Source: Allacma fusca
Taxonomy: Eukaryota > Arthropoda > Collembola > Symphypleona > Sminthuridae
DNA length: 64,000 nucleotides
Assembly (NCBI GenBank): GCA_947179485.1
Contig: OX359247.1
Coordinates: 3,749,060 to 3,813,059, forward strand
Reading direction: 5' to 3'
Under the pieces are notes generated by a model. That model was not told the origin of the DNA, searched no databases, and saw only the letters and a program-made list of their open reading frames with translations. This document shows positions 48,896-61,780 of the stretch, piece by piece. Position numbers and translations under genes: made by a program. Every line of letters begins with the position of its first letter. Position 1 is the stretch's first letter.

Positions 48896-51800
48896 ACGCT
48901 CCCTATTTCACTGACATAAAGATTGAACAACAACATTCAACAAAGATTGAACTGCCACTCCCGTCTGTAAACAGTGCACTCAGTCAGTCCTCTCAAGTAG
49001 TTTCAAAAATAGCTGTGGTATAATTTCCAAACTCTCATTTTTTCAAAAAATAAATCCCACATTTCCAGAAAATAACAATAATTAAATTTCTTTCGAGTCT
49101 CCACCCCCTCACAAGAAGTTCTCTTGTTTTCCATTAACTCAGACGTAAATACAGTAGATTCCAAAGAGGGACCCAAAACCGTAAGTACTCATTTCATTTA
49201 ATTAAATATGAATCGGATCATTAAATGGTTGTTAGAGAGAAATTATTCTTAAAACAATTTTTTTCTCATAAAATTCAAAAGATTAACTCCGAAGGATTGA
49301 ACTCATTGAGCCTATAACTTAAGCAGAATGGTTAAGCCAAGATAACCTTCTGTGCTCCAGGGTTTCCGTCCCTATGCCCTCTTCCTTCCAAATATTAAAA
49401 CCCCCTTAGTATGATTAAAAAGAATTGGTGGAGTTAAGAGTATCTGTAGTAGTGTGTATTTTCTAAATTTAGGGGGAGGGGAAGCTTCCCAAATTTAATT
49501 GTATTGAAGCAAATTATTTTTTCCTTCAACTACTCCTTCAAAATTACGGACGGAGATAGGGCCCATTAGGCATGTCTACTTAGAACCCTAATTGCAAGAT
49601 TCCCCCCACTCCTCCTCTCCCGTCAGCCAGGAGCTGTTACTCAGTTCCGTAATAAAAACAGGAATAATCCGGGCATTACGGGAATTAGTTCCGATTTCAA
49701 ATGTGTATGCATGGGAGTGTGTGTGTACTCTCCGAGTTGGAGCTTCATCCTTCAAAGGGAATCGTCCCCGAGTCCTGGGTTGTATACACACACAGGGCAT
49801 CAACAGATAGGGGATGCCCCATTTGTTTCACATATAAAGGTTGGGGAAGTTCAACGCTCGAATTTAACTAACGCCCCGGCTCACAATCGTCTCTAAATTA
49901 GAAATTACAAAGGCTGAAATGACGAGGAGAAAATTCAATGCCGAATCCGATCCTGACGGTCGACACCATTTCCTGTTACCTTCCTCCAAACTTTCCCCTC
50001 TCTAGAGACCCACAATAATATCCCTCCCTGTATAGGTACATAGAAAGGCATGAGGTAACTTCCTCTTATTGAACCCCAGTTTTGCAACTATTATTCAAGG
50101 AATAAATTCATATGTTTAAATAAATGGAGGAGATACAGGGACTTTAAGCTTATGGAAAGGAAATGTACTAAATAGCTTTATGGTAATTGAAACCTAGCCC
50201 TGTAGGAGGGATTGGGAGAGAATTGCATGATATACTTATGATATATCTATCTATATATGCCCACGGAAGTATACGGACAGCCGTCTATGATTAATCCGTT
50301 TGTTCTCTTATTTCTATGCAAAATTGCCAGGGAGAGCACAGGTAAGGGAGAGGGAACAGGAGAGAGTGAGGATCCGATTAAAGAGAATTCTAGCTCATAA
50401 ACTTTCACCAAATAATTTCTTCTCTGCACCCTGTCACCGCATATAGAGTCCTCTCTACCAACCTGGAAACTTTCACCTCTGCAGACTCATACTATAGTAG
50501 TCTCGTCCAGAGATACAGACTCACAAAACTCGGGAGTGTGTGGGAGAAGGGAGGGAGAAAAAACAAACAGATTAACCACCAGAGCAGAGAGCCCACGGAC
50601 CATACCATTTTCCCAGGAACTCAATGTAAAGTTATGACTATCAGCCCTGCAATTTCCTCTGCCCCCGTACATACATAGATGGGTCTCAGTCTGAGGAAAC
50701 TATCGGTAATATAGGACGGTGGAAGAGTGTTCAAGTGTTTTAATACTAAAGGCTCAAATAGCTCCTTCCCCTGAAAGAAACTGGAGAAAGTGGAGCTTCC
50801 CGTCAGCAAAAAAAAAAGAGAAAAAAAAATAGACATAACGTTGGGAGGGAACGGGAAGAGTCTCACAAGGCCCAAGTAATACTACATGAGGACGACATAA
50901 TCGAATAGCCTGGGTTTTAAACTGGCTCCAGATTTCCCAGCCTCATCCTCCTCCATGTGTATAATATTCATCGTTTGAAACAACCCTCGAAAGTGTGAAT
51001 TACCATCACCGGGGGCCAAAGTTCTCCTCTGGAATAGGATCCTATATGAAAATCCAACCTTCAGTGGACGTCTCTATACGGACCCTTCCTTGAGGCATAA
51101 AATTCACGAATGGAATCTTAAATTTCTTCGCATCATTTTCTCTCCATAGAGCCCAAGGTTTTCGGATGTGTAAGCACTTCCTTCACTGGAGATAGCTTCA
51201 TAGATTGAAATAACCGAACGTCAAAAGGAGGAGAGGAAAAAAAAAAGTTTTAAACCAAATTAACACCAGGAGACTCTCCTCAGACTGAGGACGTCAGCCT
51301 GGTTGAGAGCCCTTGGCAGAAAATAAGAGGAAATGACCCGCTGTCCCTTATTTCCAGGAGCGGGGGGATTTCTTGGGGGGATGAGGAGGAAATAGATCCC
51401 TTCCCAGGAAATTGTAGCAATTCAAGTGTGTGATAATTGGAACTTCTAACTCTGCCCTAGCATCACCTACTACTACTAGCACCACGTTGGAGGTTTCCAC
51501 TAATTACAAAGTACGGACACACGGACTAAATCTACAGTAAATTCTTCAAAGCTTCACCCCTCCCTCCAAAAACATCTCTGTTATGTGAGTGTGAGTGCAG
51601 TGGAGAATAACCAAATAAACCACGGGATTTCTTCTATTTATATCTAATCTTAATCCCAGAGCTCCGTACCGTACCTACATATGCCCATGGATGCACACAT
51701 ACAGTACGCCTGAGTATCTTCATCCCGCTATAATTATTTATCTACATGCACCCACAGTGACATCCACAAACGCTCCCAATCTTCCTCCTTCGGTTTTGAC

Positions 51801-54626
51801 TCCTCCGTGGAAAATAGTTGTGAACTCAAGATAAATGACCGAACAAAGTTTTCCTTCTATTTAAGATCCCAATCGACGAGCGTCCTCCAAACTTTTCCCT
51901 TCTCTCTCCATCTTTTTTGGGGCTTGAAGGAGAAGGGCCTCCGAGAAGCATCGTCTACTGAATACAAAAGTGAAGGGAAAAACAACTACAAGTTTTAAAG
52001 TGTTTCTACCTCCCCTCCCTATACCTACATACTCTCGCGTACATATATGTACATACGCCCAACAAGGAACAATAACCACTTGAAATCCTTCATTTGACGG
52101 GTGAGGGAGAAAATAAACAACAAGAGCAACAAAAGTTTCAGAGGAGAGGAAAAAAAAAAGACTAAGTGAAAAAAAAACATGAAATTAAACTTGTCAACTG
52201 ACATAAAGTGAATCCAAAGTTCGGGATAAATGTAAAAAGAAAAACTGAATTCAATTCCACTCCATACGCAAGTTTCCTCAGCAAGACAAAACTGATATCA
52301 TTTTTTCAACGTGAAAGGTAAGAAACTTCCCTTTACATCTCATCACAACCAGGGCCAACTCAATTGTACAACTTCTATATCCCTCACAAGTGAGAGGGGC
52401 TCTGTGAAAAAAAAACGAATGTGTATGTAGTATCTAGTGTAAGGAGATCGGGAGGAACGATTCCCTGAATTTATTCATTTAAGGAAGGGAGAGAGGCTTC
52501 TTCTTGTTAAAGGCTTAGGGTCCATGACCCCAACCCAATTCCCTCTGTCATTTAAGTCCAATTCCGGAGTAGTTAGAGTCTCAAAGATAAGGTAGGAATC
52601 TGACAGGGGGCTTTAGACCTGTATTAGCTGACAATCAAAATGTCGGGGGGTCGGGACATAATTATTCCCCTACACCATCACTTGACTCCGGGACTCCGAG
52701 TTAGGGCAAGAGTTAATGCTCGTCTTAACCCCGAAAACGGGATTGGAGCCTCTTTCATTGTAGCTCTTTAATTGAGGAGAGAAAGTTGAGACGGAGGGCC
52801 AGACAGAAAATTAATTTTGTAGTGTCATTCTTGGCTTTTAATACAGGGAAAAGGACTCCATATGATTGTACTAAACTCAACTTAATCAAATTTCATTCCC
52901 TTCCCTTGACGGGGATGTTCGTCAGTCTTGAGAGGACCTCCGCATGTAAGTAATTACGTCAAAAACTTTTGACTTTGGGAAAGTTTAAAATCCTTTTGGA
53001 AGCTTTTTCTCTCACAAGTCATGTGGAACATTTGTGGACAGTAATGAGTGTTAATCAAATTAAAAGGTTTTCATTTTGAAAATTATTAAAAGAGAGGATT
53101 CATCTTGGAATGAAGATGGTGGTGGGAATGGGGAAATTCTCCTTAAACTTCCCAAGTGACTCTGAGATCCTATCCCACATTGTTTCCCTCAACTACAAAT
53201 TCCGTCCTGGTTTTGTTCAAGGATATTTATTTACATCCCAGGATTATGTTAAGGCTCCCACATGCTCTGGCTCCGTCAGTTCCATATCTATATCTAATAA
53301 TTCCAGTGAAGAATTAGAATCAGTAGGGAAATTTGTTTAAAAAAAATACAAAATTATTTCCAGGAGAAGCTTCTTTATATGTATGTATCAAAGATTTATG
53401 CAGTAGTCCCTCAGAAGAGAATGGAAGTTTGGAGATCAAGCCGGGTAATAAAGGATTAAAGGAAGGATAATTACATTAACTTTTGGTGTGCATGGAGGAG
53501 AAAGGACATCAAGCCGGTCCTTCTTTCTCCTTTGATTATCTTCCGAAGCAGGAAAGACACTGTCCTTATGCAGAGCAGAACATATACGAATTTTCCTTGA
53601 AACCTGTGAAAAGGGATCTGTTCATTCAAATGTGAATTGCTTATTAGACTGGTCCGGATATACATCCGCCCATGGACCCATATCTATAAATATAGATGCT
53701 TCGTTAGGGATCCAAGGGGGATATGTGACTCTTCCAAAAATGCTTGGGGAATATATTCCGAGGACCATGCATTTTGAAAGAGGTGGATGCCGAAGAGTTG
53801 GAATTGAGTTAGATGCCAGAATGAGTACACTGATGAGTTTTAATGATGGAATGAAACAGCGTCTCCTAAATGTTTGCTCTTAAATACAGTTCATAAAAAT
53901 TAATTTGTCCGTGCATTATTTTCCCAGTCGGAGAAACATGCATTAAAAACGGATATTGGGACATGGGAAATGTGAATATGCTCAAGTTGTGTAGTAATGG
54001 GATGCATGGAAGCACAGTATAGGGTTCCAACTTGGATATACATAGTTCCTCTCCTACAGTATAATCCTATAGATAGGGGTTCCCTGTCCCTACTTTCCCC
54101 ATCATTTGGGAGGAAGGGCTTGGGAAGAGGGAATGAATTATTCATTACTTTGTGTGTGTGTGTGGAGCTTGGAAGTTATTATGAAACTATTTCTGTGTAA
54201 ATATAAATACTGTAGATATATATAGATAGGATATGGAGTCATTAGATTTTTATGAAAATGGATCATGAAAATGGGCTTCGTTCCCGTTGAAAAATATTCT
54301 CATTCCACTTGTGGTTTTACTTTATTGCTCTCCCCAACAACTCAACAATGATTTCAATGTACGTACATTCAAGAGAGCAAATAAAGTTGCAAATAAAAAT
54401 AAGAGACTGTTTCATCTGGGACCCTTGGTGTATGTACATACTTGTAACAATACGGTTCCCATCCCCACTTGGACGGCCTGTCTGTATTTTACGGCGGATT
54501 GCAAATGTTGTGAAGTGTTATACTAAATAATCTTCAGCAACCCCATCAAACACAAGTTATACAGCCTCCCGGAAATAAATTGTTTGGTTGGAGGAGAAGG
54601 AGCAGTTGAGAGGAAATAAAAATAAA

Positions 54627-54627
<1 letters not shown>

Positions 54628-54676
<49 letters not shown>
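54628..54676. repeat. (CT)n microsatellite
   Basis: A CT run of about 49 bases with one TTT interruption; it makes Arg-Glu repeats in a minus-strand frame. Confidence 0.95.
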
Positions 54677-54679
<3 letters not shown>

Positions 54680-54881
54680 TCTCGAAAATCGCATAAAAGC
54701 TGGAATGACATATGAGAAATGACTGCCAGGCTATCATTATAGTTTACCAGCCATATATTTTTTATTTAAAAACCTGGCTTTGAAATTCCTAACAAAAGAA
54801 ATCCATTGGAAAAGGGCTGGAAAAGAGAGGGAGAGAAAAGAGTAGAGCCGCGATAGGGCAAGAGAGGTTTGCGAGGTAAAT

Positions 54882-54884
<3 letters not shown>

Positions 54885-54917
<33 letters not shown>
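54885..54917. repeat. (GA)n microsatellite
   Basis: GA run of about 16 units. It lies 210 bases from the (CT)n tract at 54628, so the two could pair as an imperfect hairpin. Confidence 0.95.
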
Positions 54918-57452
54918 TCCGACAGAGAGAGAGAAAGCGTAAAAGAGAAAGACGTTGATATATCTGTGAAGACACATGTGGCGCACATTGGAGAGTGAAA
55001 ACCAAGGAATTCAATCAGTGTCCACTTGTTTTACTTTCAATCAACTCTCCCCTAAAACCTAATTTCAAAGATTTACATTCAGCCCACCCTTATTCATATG
55101 CATTATGCATATTTTTAACCCAACTCCTCCCTCCCATTGATCTCCCCTCTGTACACTCCCCCCTGCACTTCCTATGAATATTTCAAATCTAAAGATGTGT
55201 CTCCAAACCCAAACCGCAGGTAACCACAGCAAAGAGAATAAACTTGTCAGCTCATAAGAGCGTCACTGTGGTAACACTGGGAGCTGTAAAATCCCAACAC
55301 CAGTTTGTTTGCCTCCAGGACCTGCCAACCCAATAGAATTGACAAACCTGAGAAAGATCCATTACTGTCCATGTATGTATGTACGTATGTATCCAACTGA
55401 AAGGAAACTTTATGCATAAAAGTGGTTTGCGGCTACACCCTCCTCAAGCTCAAATCTTGTCTCCGAGGAGAGGGAAATATTCTCCACAATTTTTTAGCAC
55501 ACTTCTGAGGACCCACGTATTTCTCATTGGGAACCGCTCTCTCAATACAGACCTTCATAGATTTAGGTACATATAGACCGTTGATACGACACTAGCCTCA
55601 AATGTAAAATAAATTGTTGAAAGTATCTACCTGTATTAGTTTCAAACTCCAGCCCACAATAGAAACTCTTCATGCGGAGAGGAAATCAGGGGAATGGGAA
55701 TGCTCGGCTTGTCATTGGTAAAAGGAGAGAGTACTCCGTTTTAATAAAATGGAACAATTGAGAGTGAACTACTGAGATTCATCTTGTCCTTGTTTTACAC
55801 TCACCTCCATTGATATGACTGGAGAGTTTTTATGTGTAAGGGCACCAGGGCTACTTTTACTCTCTACAGGGGAGTACATACATACCTACAGGCAGTATAG
55901 ATAGAGCTATTTACAGTAAGCTTCCGACTCCCCGACAGGTACATACATACATACAATCATATTGCACAAATGGAGGGAAAAGTTGGCACAGACTGAGAAA
56001 GAGACACGCATAAATCCTGTCGGAATTGATGGAGTGCGTGCCGGGGAGAAGTAATAGGACACATATGACGTCATCCATCCTCCGCTATACATTCCATCTA
56101 GGCTTAATGGTCTTTTATATCTGTCACAATATTTTCCCAATCTCTACTTCCATCTCGATTTTATCTTCCCCTTTAAGATTCCCTCACTCCCCAGCCCTCA
56201 CTTTAAGTGTCCAGTAAAAAGCAAAGCTCCATGAATTAACTCCAGGAAATAATCCCAGCTCCCATAATGTAGATATGTAATCCTCCTGGACATGTACATA
56301 TCTACAGGAAGATGGTGAAAGCATCTTTTAAAATTAAAAAAAATATATAAAAGATACGGAGTCAGCTACAGAGTTCCAGAGAGAGGACAATTCAACGAAA
56401 AAAAAAAGTTTATATTTATCTGTAATAATTAGATACAACCTCATATCCCTGTAGCATCAGTTAATTAAAATTCAAACTGGATGAGCTACAAATTATTAAA
56501 TAAACAATCAGATATTATTGGTTGTAACTTTCAGTGAAGGACCCACAGGGTGGGACTGAACCCCCCCTTTAAGTCAGACTCAGTCATTTCCCAATATTAA
56601 TGCTTACTTTCCTTCTCTCCGCCAAAAACTCTCTCACACGTCTTCCGAAGCTGGGCCTTGTTTAAAGCGGAATAAAATTTCCAGGAGAGTAGTTTACATT
56701 CTTGGCACGGACACTTCCAACGGAGTCGTTAGATATGCTTGTAATTATGTACATCTCATTTGGAGCTGGGGATGAAGGACCGGGAGTGTCTTAGGAGCTC
56801 GATAAACTCCCACAACAAGAGAGCTGTTCCAGGAGAGATGATAGGAGATGAGGACGGGAGGGAAATGATGCTATTAGTTGTTATGGGACTGCCGAGTGAA
56901 GGGAGAGAAACAGTTAAAAAAGGACGTAAAGCATTCAAGGAAAAATGTGGGCTGGACCAATAACATTAATTTATTCATGTGGAGGAGTCTTGTGTGTGCA
57001 ATTGTGAGTTAAAAGTAATATCTGAGAGGTATTCGTATCGGATGAGGAACTCAAAAGTGACGTGTACAAAAGGGGGTAAAAAAATTAGAGAGGTTGTAGC
57101 TCTATCCCATGTAGCCAGCTACTATAGAGATGTGTAGATACTATAGGAAGATCATAAGACATTACTTAGGAAAAATCTTCAGGTCCATGTGTATCTATCT
57201 ACATATATAAGTATATGAAGCCTCGTTGGTGTGGATCTGTGGATTGTGTAATGAACTGACGTATAATACCATAAAGAAAATTTATTTAATTTTATATCCG
57301 ATTAATCCTAAGTTACACACTGGTGCTCGCTTGTAATTCCGGAGGAAAAATGGTCTGGCTAAGGAATACAATCCTCCCTGAAGCTCGCATACTGTCATTT
57401 CACTCACTTAATACTGTACTCATGCTTGAATATGTACATATATAGACACAGA

Positions 57453-57480
57453 CCTCTCTCTCTCTCTTTCTCTCTCTCTC
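57453..57480. repeat. (CT)n microsatellite
   Basis: CT run with a single TTT interruption. Confidence 0.9.
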
Positions 57481-58977
57481 GTACTGTACTTCCATTTGCA
57501 AACTCCTTTCCCACTGCTTTCTCCTATTGCTAAATATGTACCTCATATACGAGAGGATTGAAGGTCCAGCTTTTCCCTTATACCCTGAAACAGTTGAGTG
57601 GTGAGTAGAGCAGTGGGAAAGACAGAGGGACGACGACATGGATACTCTCCACTAGTTGGAAAGACGCCAAGGCTAGTAGTACATATGAGACACACAAGGC
57701 CGAAACTTTCTTTCCCAAAAAAGTTGGATCACACAAGAAGACTATATCTGTACATGGGACCTCGGAGTTAGTAATACTTTCCCCGAACATCCCTTTTGTG
57801 CCGGGCTCTATCTTTTACAACCCTTTCAATACTACTCATTTAATTCCCGTATTCCTCACGATTAACATGCCGTCCCTACACTTTGGCTCGGGAAATCTTC
57901 CTCGACCTCTTTTCCCCCTCATTCTCATCCCATCCCCGGCCCATCTTTTCGTACTTGCCCTCAAAACATGCACTATCGATTTAATCCCCGAAGAACCAGG
58001 CCAGCAGTACCATACATGTAATTATCTAATATATGGGAAAAAATCTACAGGAAAAGTTTCAATATCCCGAGGTTCTATTAAACTAGCTATACAGATCCTT
58101 ATGCCGGATGCGTCATTACATCATGGACCATATAGGATCTGACTGTACTATCCAAAATCTCCTGTAATTAGATATACTTACATAAATGATTTGACACACT
58201 TGCCTGGGAAATGTAATTAATATGAGATGCAAAAGACTGGGAACAAGTGGTTTTTCCCTGAAGAGGCTCTACTATGCCTTCCTTGCATCAAAGAACACCG
58301 CAAGGCCCGAGCCCCCCAACCTGTAAACTCAACATTCCTGAGAAGCATCAAATTAATTAGAAGCATCTTGGGTTGCAATAATTATTAACGCTGGGACTGA
58401 CTCCCCGTAACTAAACGTGCATGTCCAGGAGTGTGTGCACATGGCAGGGATTAATTCCCCTCCCTCACTGGGTCATGCATAAATGAGTGAGAAATTAGAG
58501 TTTACAATAACAAAGTTGAGTGTAATACAATATGAAAAGAATGCAGGGATATATATGTACGTATGTAATTACATACATATAGAAGTTTCTTACAGGACGA
58601 TTTTCGCACATCCCTCAAATTGCTCATCACTCCACTTAGGTAATACATCAACGTTTACCCTTCACGGTGGGATACACTACTCCCGACATACACTTTTCTT
58701 GATCTATCCGGCTCGTAAATATAATATGTATCTTTTTTTTTGAGGGGGGGGAGGGATACAGGGGAACTACATCTTCAGTGGAACATTTACGTCGGACATT
58801 CTGAATGGGTTTATGTGTACCGCCTATTTCGGAGTGAATGAGTGAGTGAGGGAGGAAAAAACATGGCACGAGGATGGATGACGCCATCAAGCCTTTCGTG
58901 TGTCTTAATGTAGAAAATGGAGAAGGTACTTTCACATCCTCTTGGAATTGTGAATTTTCCCCACGCTTTCACTTTTA

Positions 58978-59003
58978 CTCTCTCTCTCTCTCTCTCTCTC
59001 CCT
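58978..59003. repeat. (CT)n microsatellite
   Basis: CT run of about 13 units inside the long chance frame on the minus strand. Confidence 0.9.
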
Positions 59004-61722
59004 CGTCTTATATCTATCCTAGCAGAGCAGAGGCAGGGAACGTCTAACAATAAGTGTTCACCCGTTACGGAGCTCCTGACAAGCTTCTTTCGCATTTTAT
59101 GGAGGTTTACAGGAGAGAAGGGAGGGATGGAGGTTCGGAGATGGTTTGATGTTGACGACAGTTTGTGAATTGCTGAAATACAGTGCGATATTCCAGTCGG
59201 AGACTCAAATGGTGGAGAGGCTGGGCTGGCTTTTTTTACTATGTAAAATATTAAGAACGTGCCACTCCGAAAGGAGTCACTTCTCGGATGGTTATCACGT
59301 AACTGCATATTTATCATTATTGTGATCAGGAGACGTATCAGTCCTTGAGGAGAGGACCTTGGCTTCCTAGGCTTTCCCTTATAGGAGCTCTCCGTCTTTT
59401 ACCTTGAGAGACGAGTATGCACTTTCATCTGTGTATAGGTATATTTAGATACACTATGAGCTTACTCCCCTATAAATGTATTTATTTCCCATGCACATAC
59501 TCCACACTTCCCGACAGGGCTACTTGACAAGGGAAGGCAAAGAAACAGACAGGCATGGAAGACGGAGCAAGGGGGCTCCTGGAGGAGCTCTCAAATTATA
59601 AGGACATTTTTCCACTTGCTTTTAGCTCAGGGAAATGCTAAGTTTCCCGTTATTACCCGAGTTTATACCATTACAGGAAGTTATGGATATCAAAGACAAC
59701 AAACGGAGTAATAGATAGCCCATGAGAGAGTTCCTTCTCTCAGTGACGGGAATTCTTTGTTATCCCTTGAACAAACATTTGGACAGATGAAGAGAGGGAA
59801 GAGTGAGAGAAGGATGGAATCAAATTACTTTGAGGAGTCACTTTGGATAATGGAGAATTATTCAGCGGTTGTTATGGTTCGAGGCTTCACAATTCTCTCC
59901 AAATATCCTCTCAATGTCAAAGTCTTTTCCACATTCAATCTTCAAGGTTCAAGCTGGAGATTGGTCGATGGGAGCAATTATTATCTTGATTTATCTTTTT
60001 TTCACACATGCACATATAACCTACCTCTACATATGTATGTAAATTCAATTATGTATGAATGCTTCTGACTACAGATCTATGAGTGCGTGCCAAGTGCTTA
60101 GAAAAAAGTCAGGGCTTCTGGAAAAACTTGTAGATGGGAAATAAAAAACCAATTTAAAAAAAAAACCTCTCGTTCCCTTTTATTTCAGGGGACTGCTTTC
60201 TTTTCCCAATATTTTCTGCTCCTTTAACTCATATGTGGTGGGGGATATGCATGGATAGATAATTTAAAAAAATCAATTTATGATCTTACCTCAGTCTACT
60301 GATAGGAAAGTAATGGAAAAATAATAAATTCTGTATAAATTACTATGGAGGGAGGGAGGGGGGGGTGGGTGAAAGACTGGAGATTTCCGCGTCAAAATAT
60401 ATTTTCCACATTGTGAGCAACAATAGAGGCAGTTTTACCTCTGTCGGGATCAAGTTGGCAAAATGTTACTCCCTCAGACTCTCAGCCCGTGTACTGTTGG
60501 GTAATGCCCAAAAATAGAACACAGCGGGGAGAGAAAATGGTATACTTACTCCGTGGTGGAAAAGCAAGCAACTGCTGGCTTGTATCAATAAATCCTTGGA
60601 TTACAAAAGAAAGAAGAAAAAGGAGAAGGGAAAGTTGGGAATTGGGCTATGCCCAGGACTCCACTCCCTCCATGCATACGGATTTTCTTCCTAGACTCTA
60701 TGAATCCGGAAAAAGACGAGATCGTATGTCCTTGCTTTATGTATATCCCACACACACAATGGCTGTACTTATTAACTGCTCCATTTTTTCTTATTTGACT
60801 TTCTCCATTCCACGGCCCAGATTTTCTCAGCCCTAAATGAATCTCCGGCCCAGAGTATCAACGGGAATCGATACAAATTGCCATTTACCACTGAACCCTT
60901 TTAGACACCCATCACCAATGAAAATCAGTTTTCTAAATAGGTTGACAACAAAGAGACCCTTTTATTTTTATTTTTTTTCTTCAAGGGAATTTAATAAAAC
61001 TGAGAATACCTTAGAGAAAGCTACCCTGGAATCAGGCTCAAGTCCCGGAGGTAATAAAATCCCCACAAACGCATATACACACAAGGACCAGTCTTGGTCT
61101 ATGGACTTCAACACCATTTCCCACAGCAATTGTCCTATTACGCTCGACCCCTGTAAAACTCCAGGTTTAACAATCCCTCTGGGCTAATTCCATGACAAGT
61201 TCCTACAGAATTCCAGTATTTGTCACTTTCTCCCTCCTATATGCACATTTATGTTCCCTGTCCTTCAAAATGTGCTGGAGGAGATGGGGCTTAGGAAATT
61301 GATGCTCTAGCCTCAATTTATGGAGGAATTTCATCCCGGGATTGAATGTATTTGCTAAATTTATTTTTTTTCCTTTACAATTAATAACACAAGTGCGTTC
61401 ACACCCTTCAAGGGCCCTCCTACAAAACTGAGTACTTTGGTGAGAACGAAAGACAAACAAAATATAAAGCAGGGAGACTAACAACATTAGCCAAGTCTTT
61501 GGGGACAGGCTTCCAGTTCCTTACATGAGTCAAGTTGTTCCAGAATAGCTCCTCTCCTGGTTTTTCCTATATACTTGTATTCCTCCAGCGTGGAGAGTAA
61601 ATGTATCAATAGCTTATAGGCTCATATCTTGAAGACTAGGAGGCGGAAGGCTTGACAGCCTTATTTCCCCGGGACTCTATTCAGTCCTGTCTGGAACTGG
61701 AACTACCATTGCATGTCATGGG

Positions 61723-61780
61723 TATATATAGAATCTATATATCTATATATATATATAGAATCCATGTATATCTATATCTA
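61723..61780. repeat. TATA/CTATA low-complexity tract
   Basis: Repeated tatatatagaat and tatatctatat words, partly palindromic. Confidence 0.8.

Noticed and set aside
53110-53883. Two plus-strand frames (MKMVVGMGKF..., MNCLLDWSGY...)
   Set aside because: Each is short, unrecognised and separated by stop-rich DNA with no good splice sites.
57798-58142. 114-codon plus-strand frame
   Set aside because: No signal, domain or splice context; amino-acid make-up looks random.
58811-59317. 168-codon minus-strand frame
   Set aside because: It includes an Arg-Glu repeat from (CT)n at 58978-59003, is opposed by a plus-strand frame and has no domain; chance opening in lower-AT DNA.
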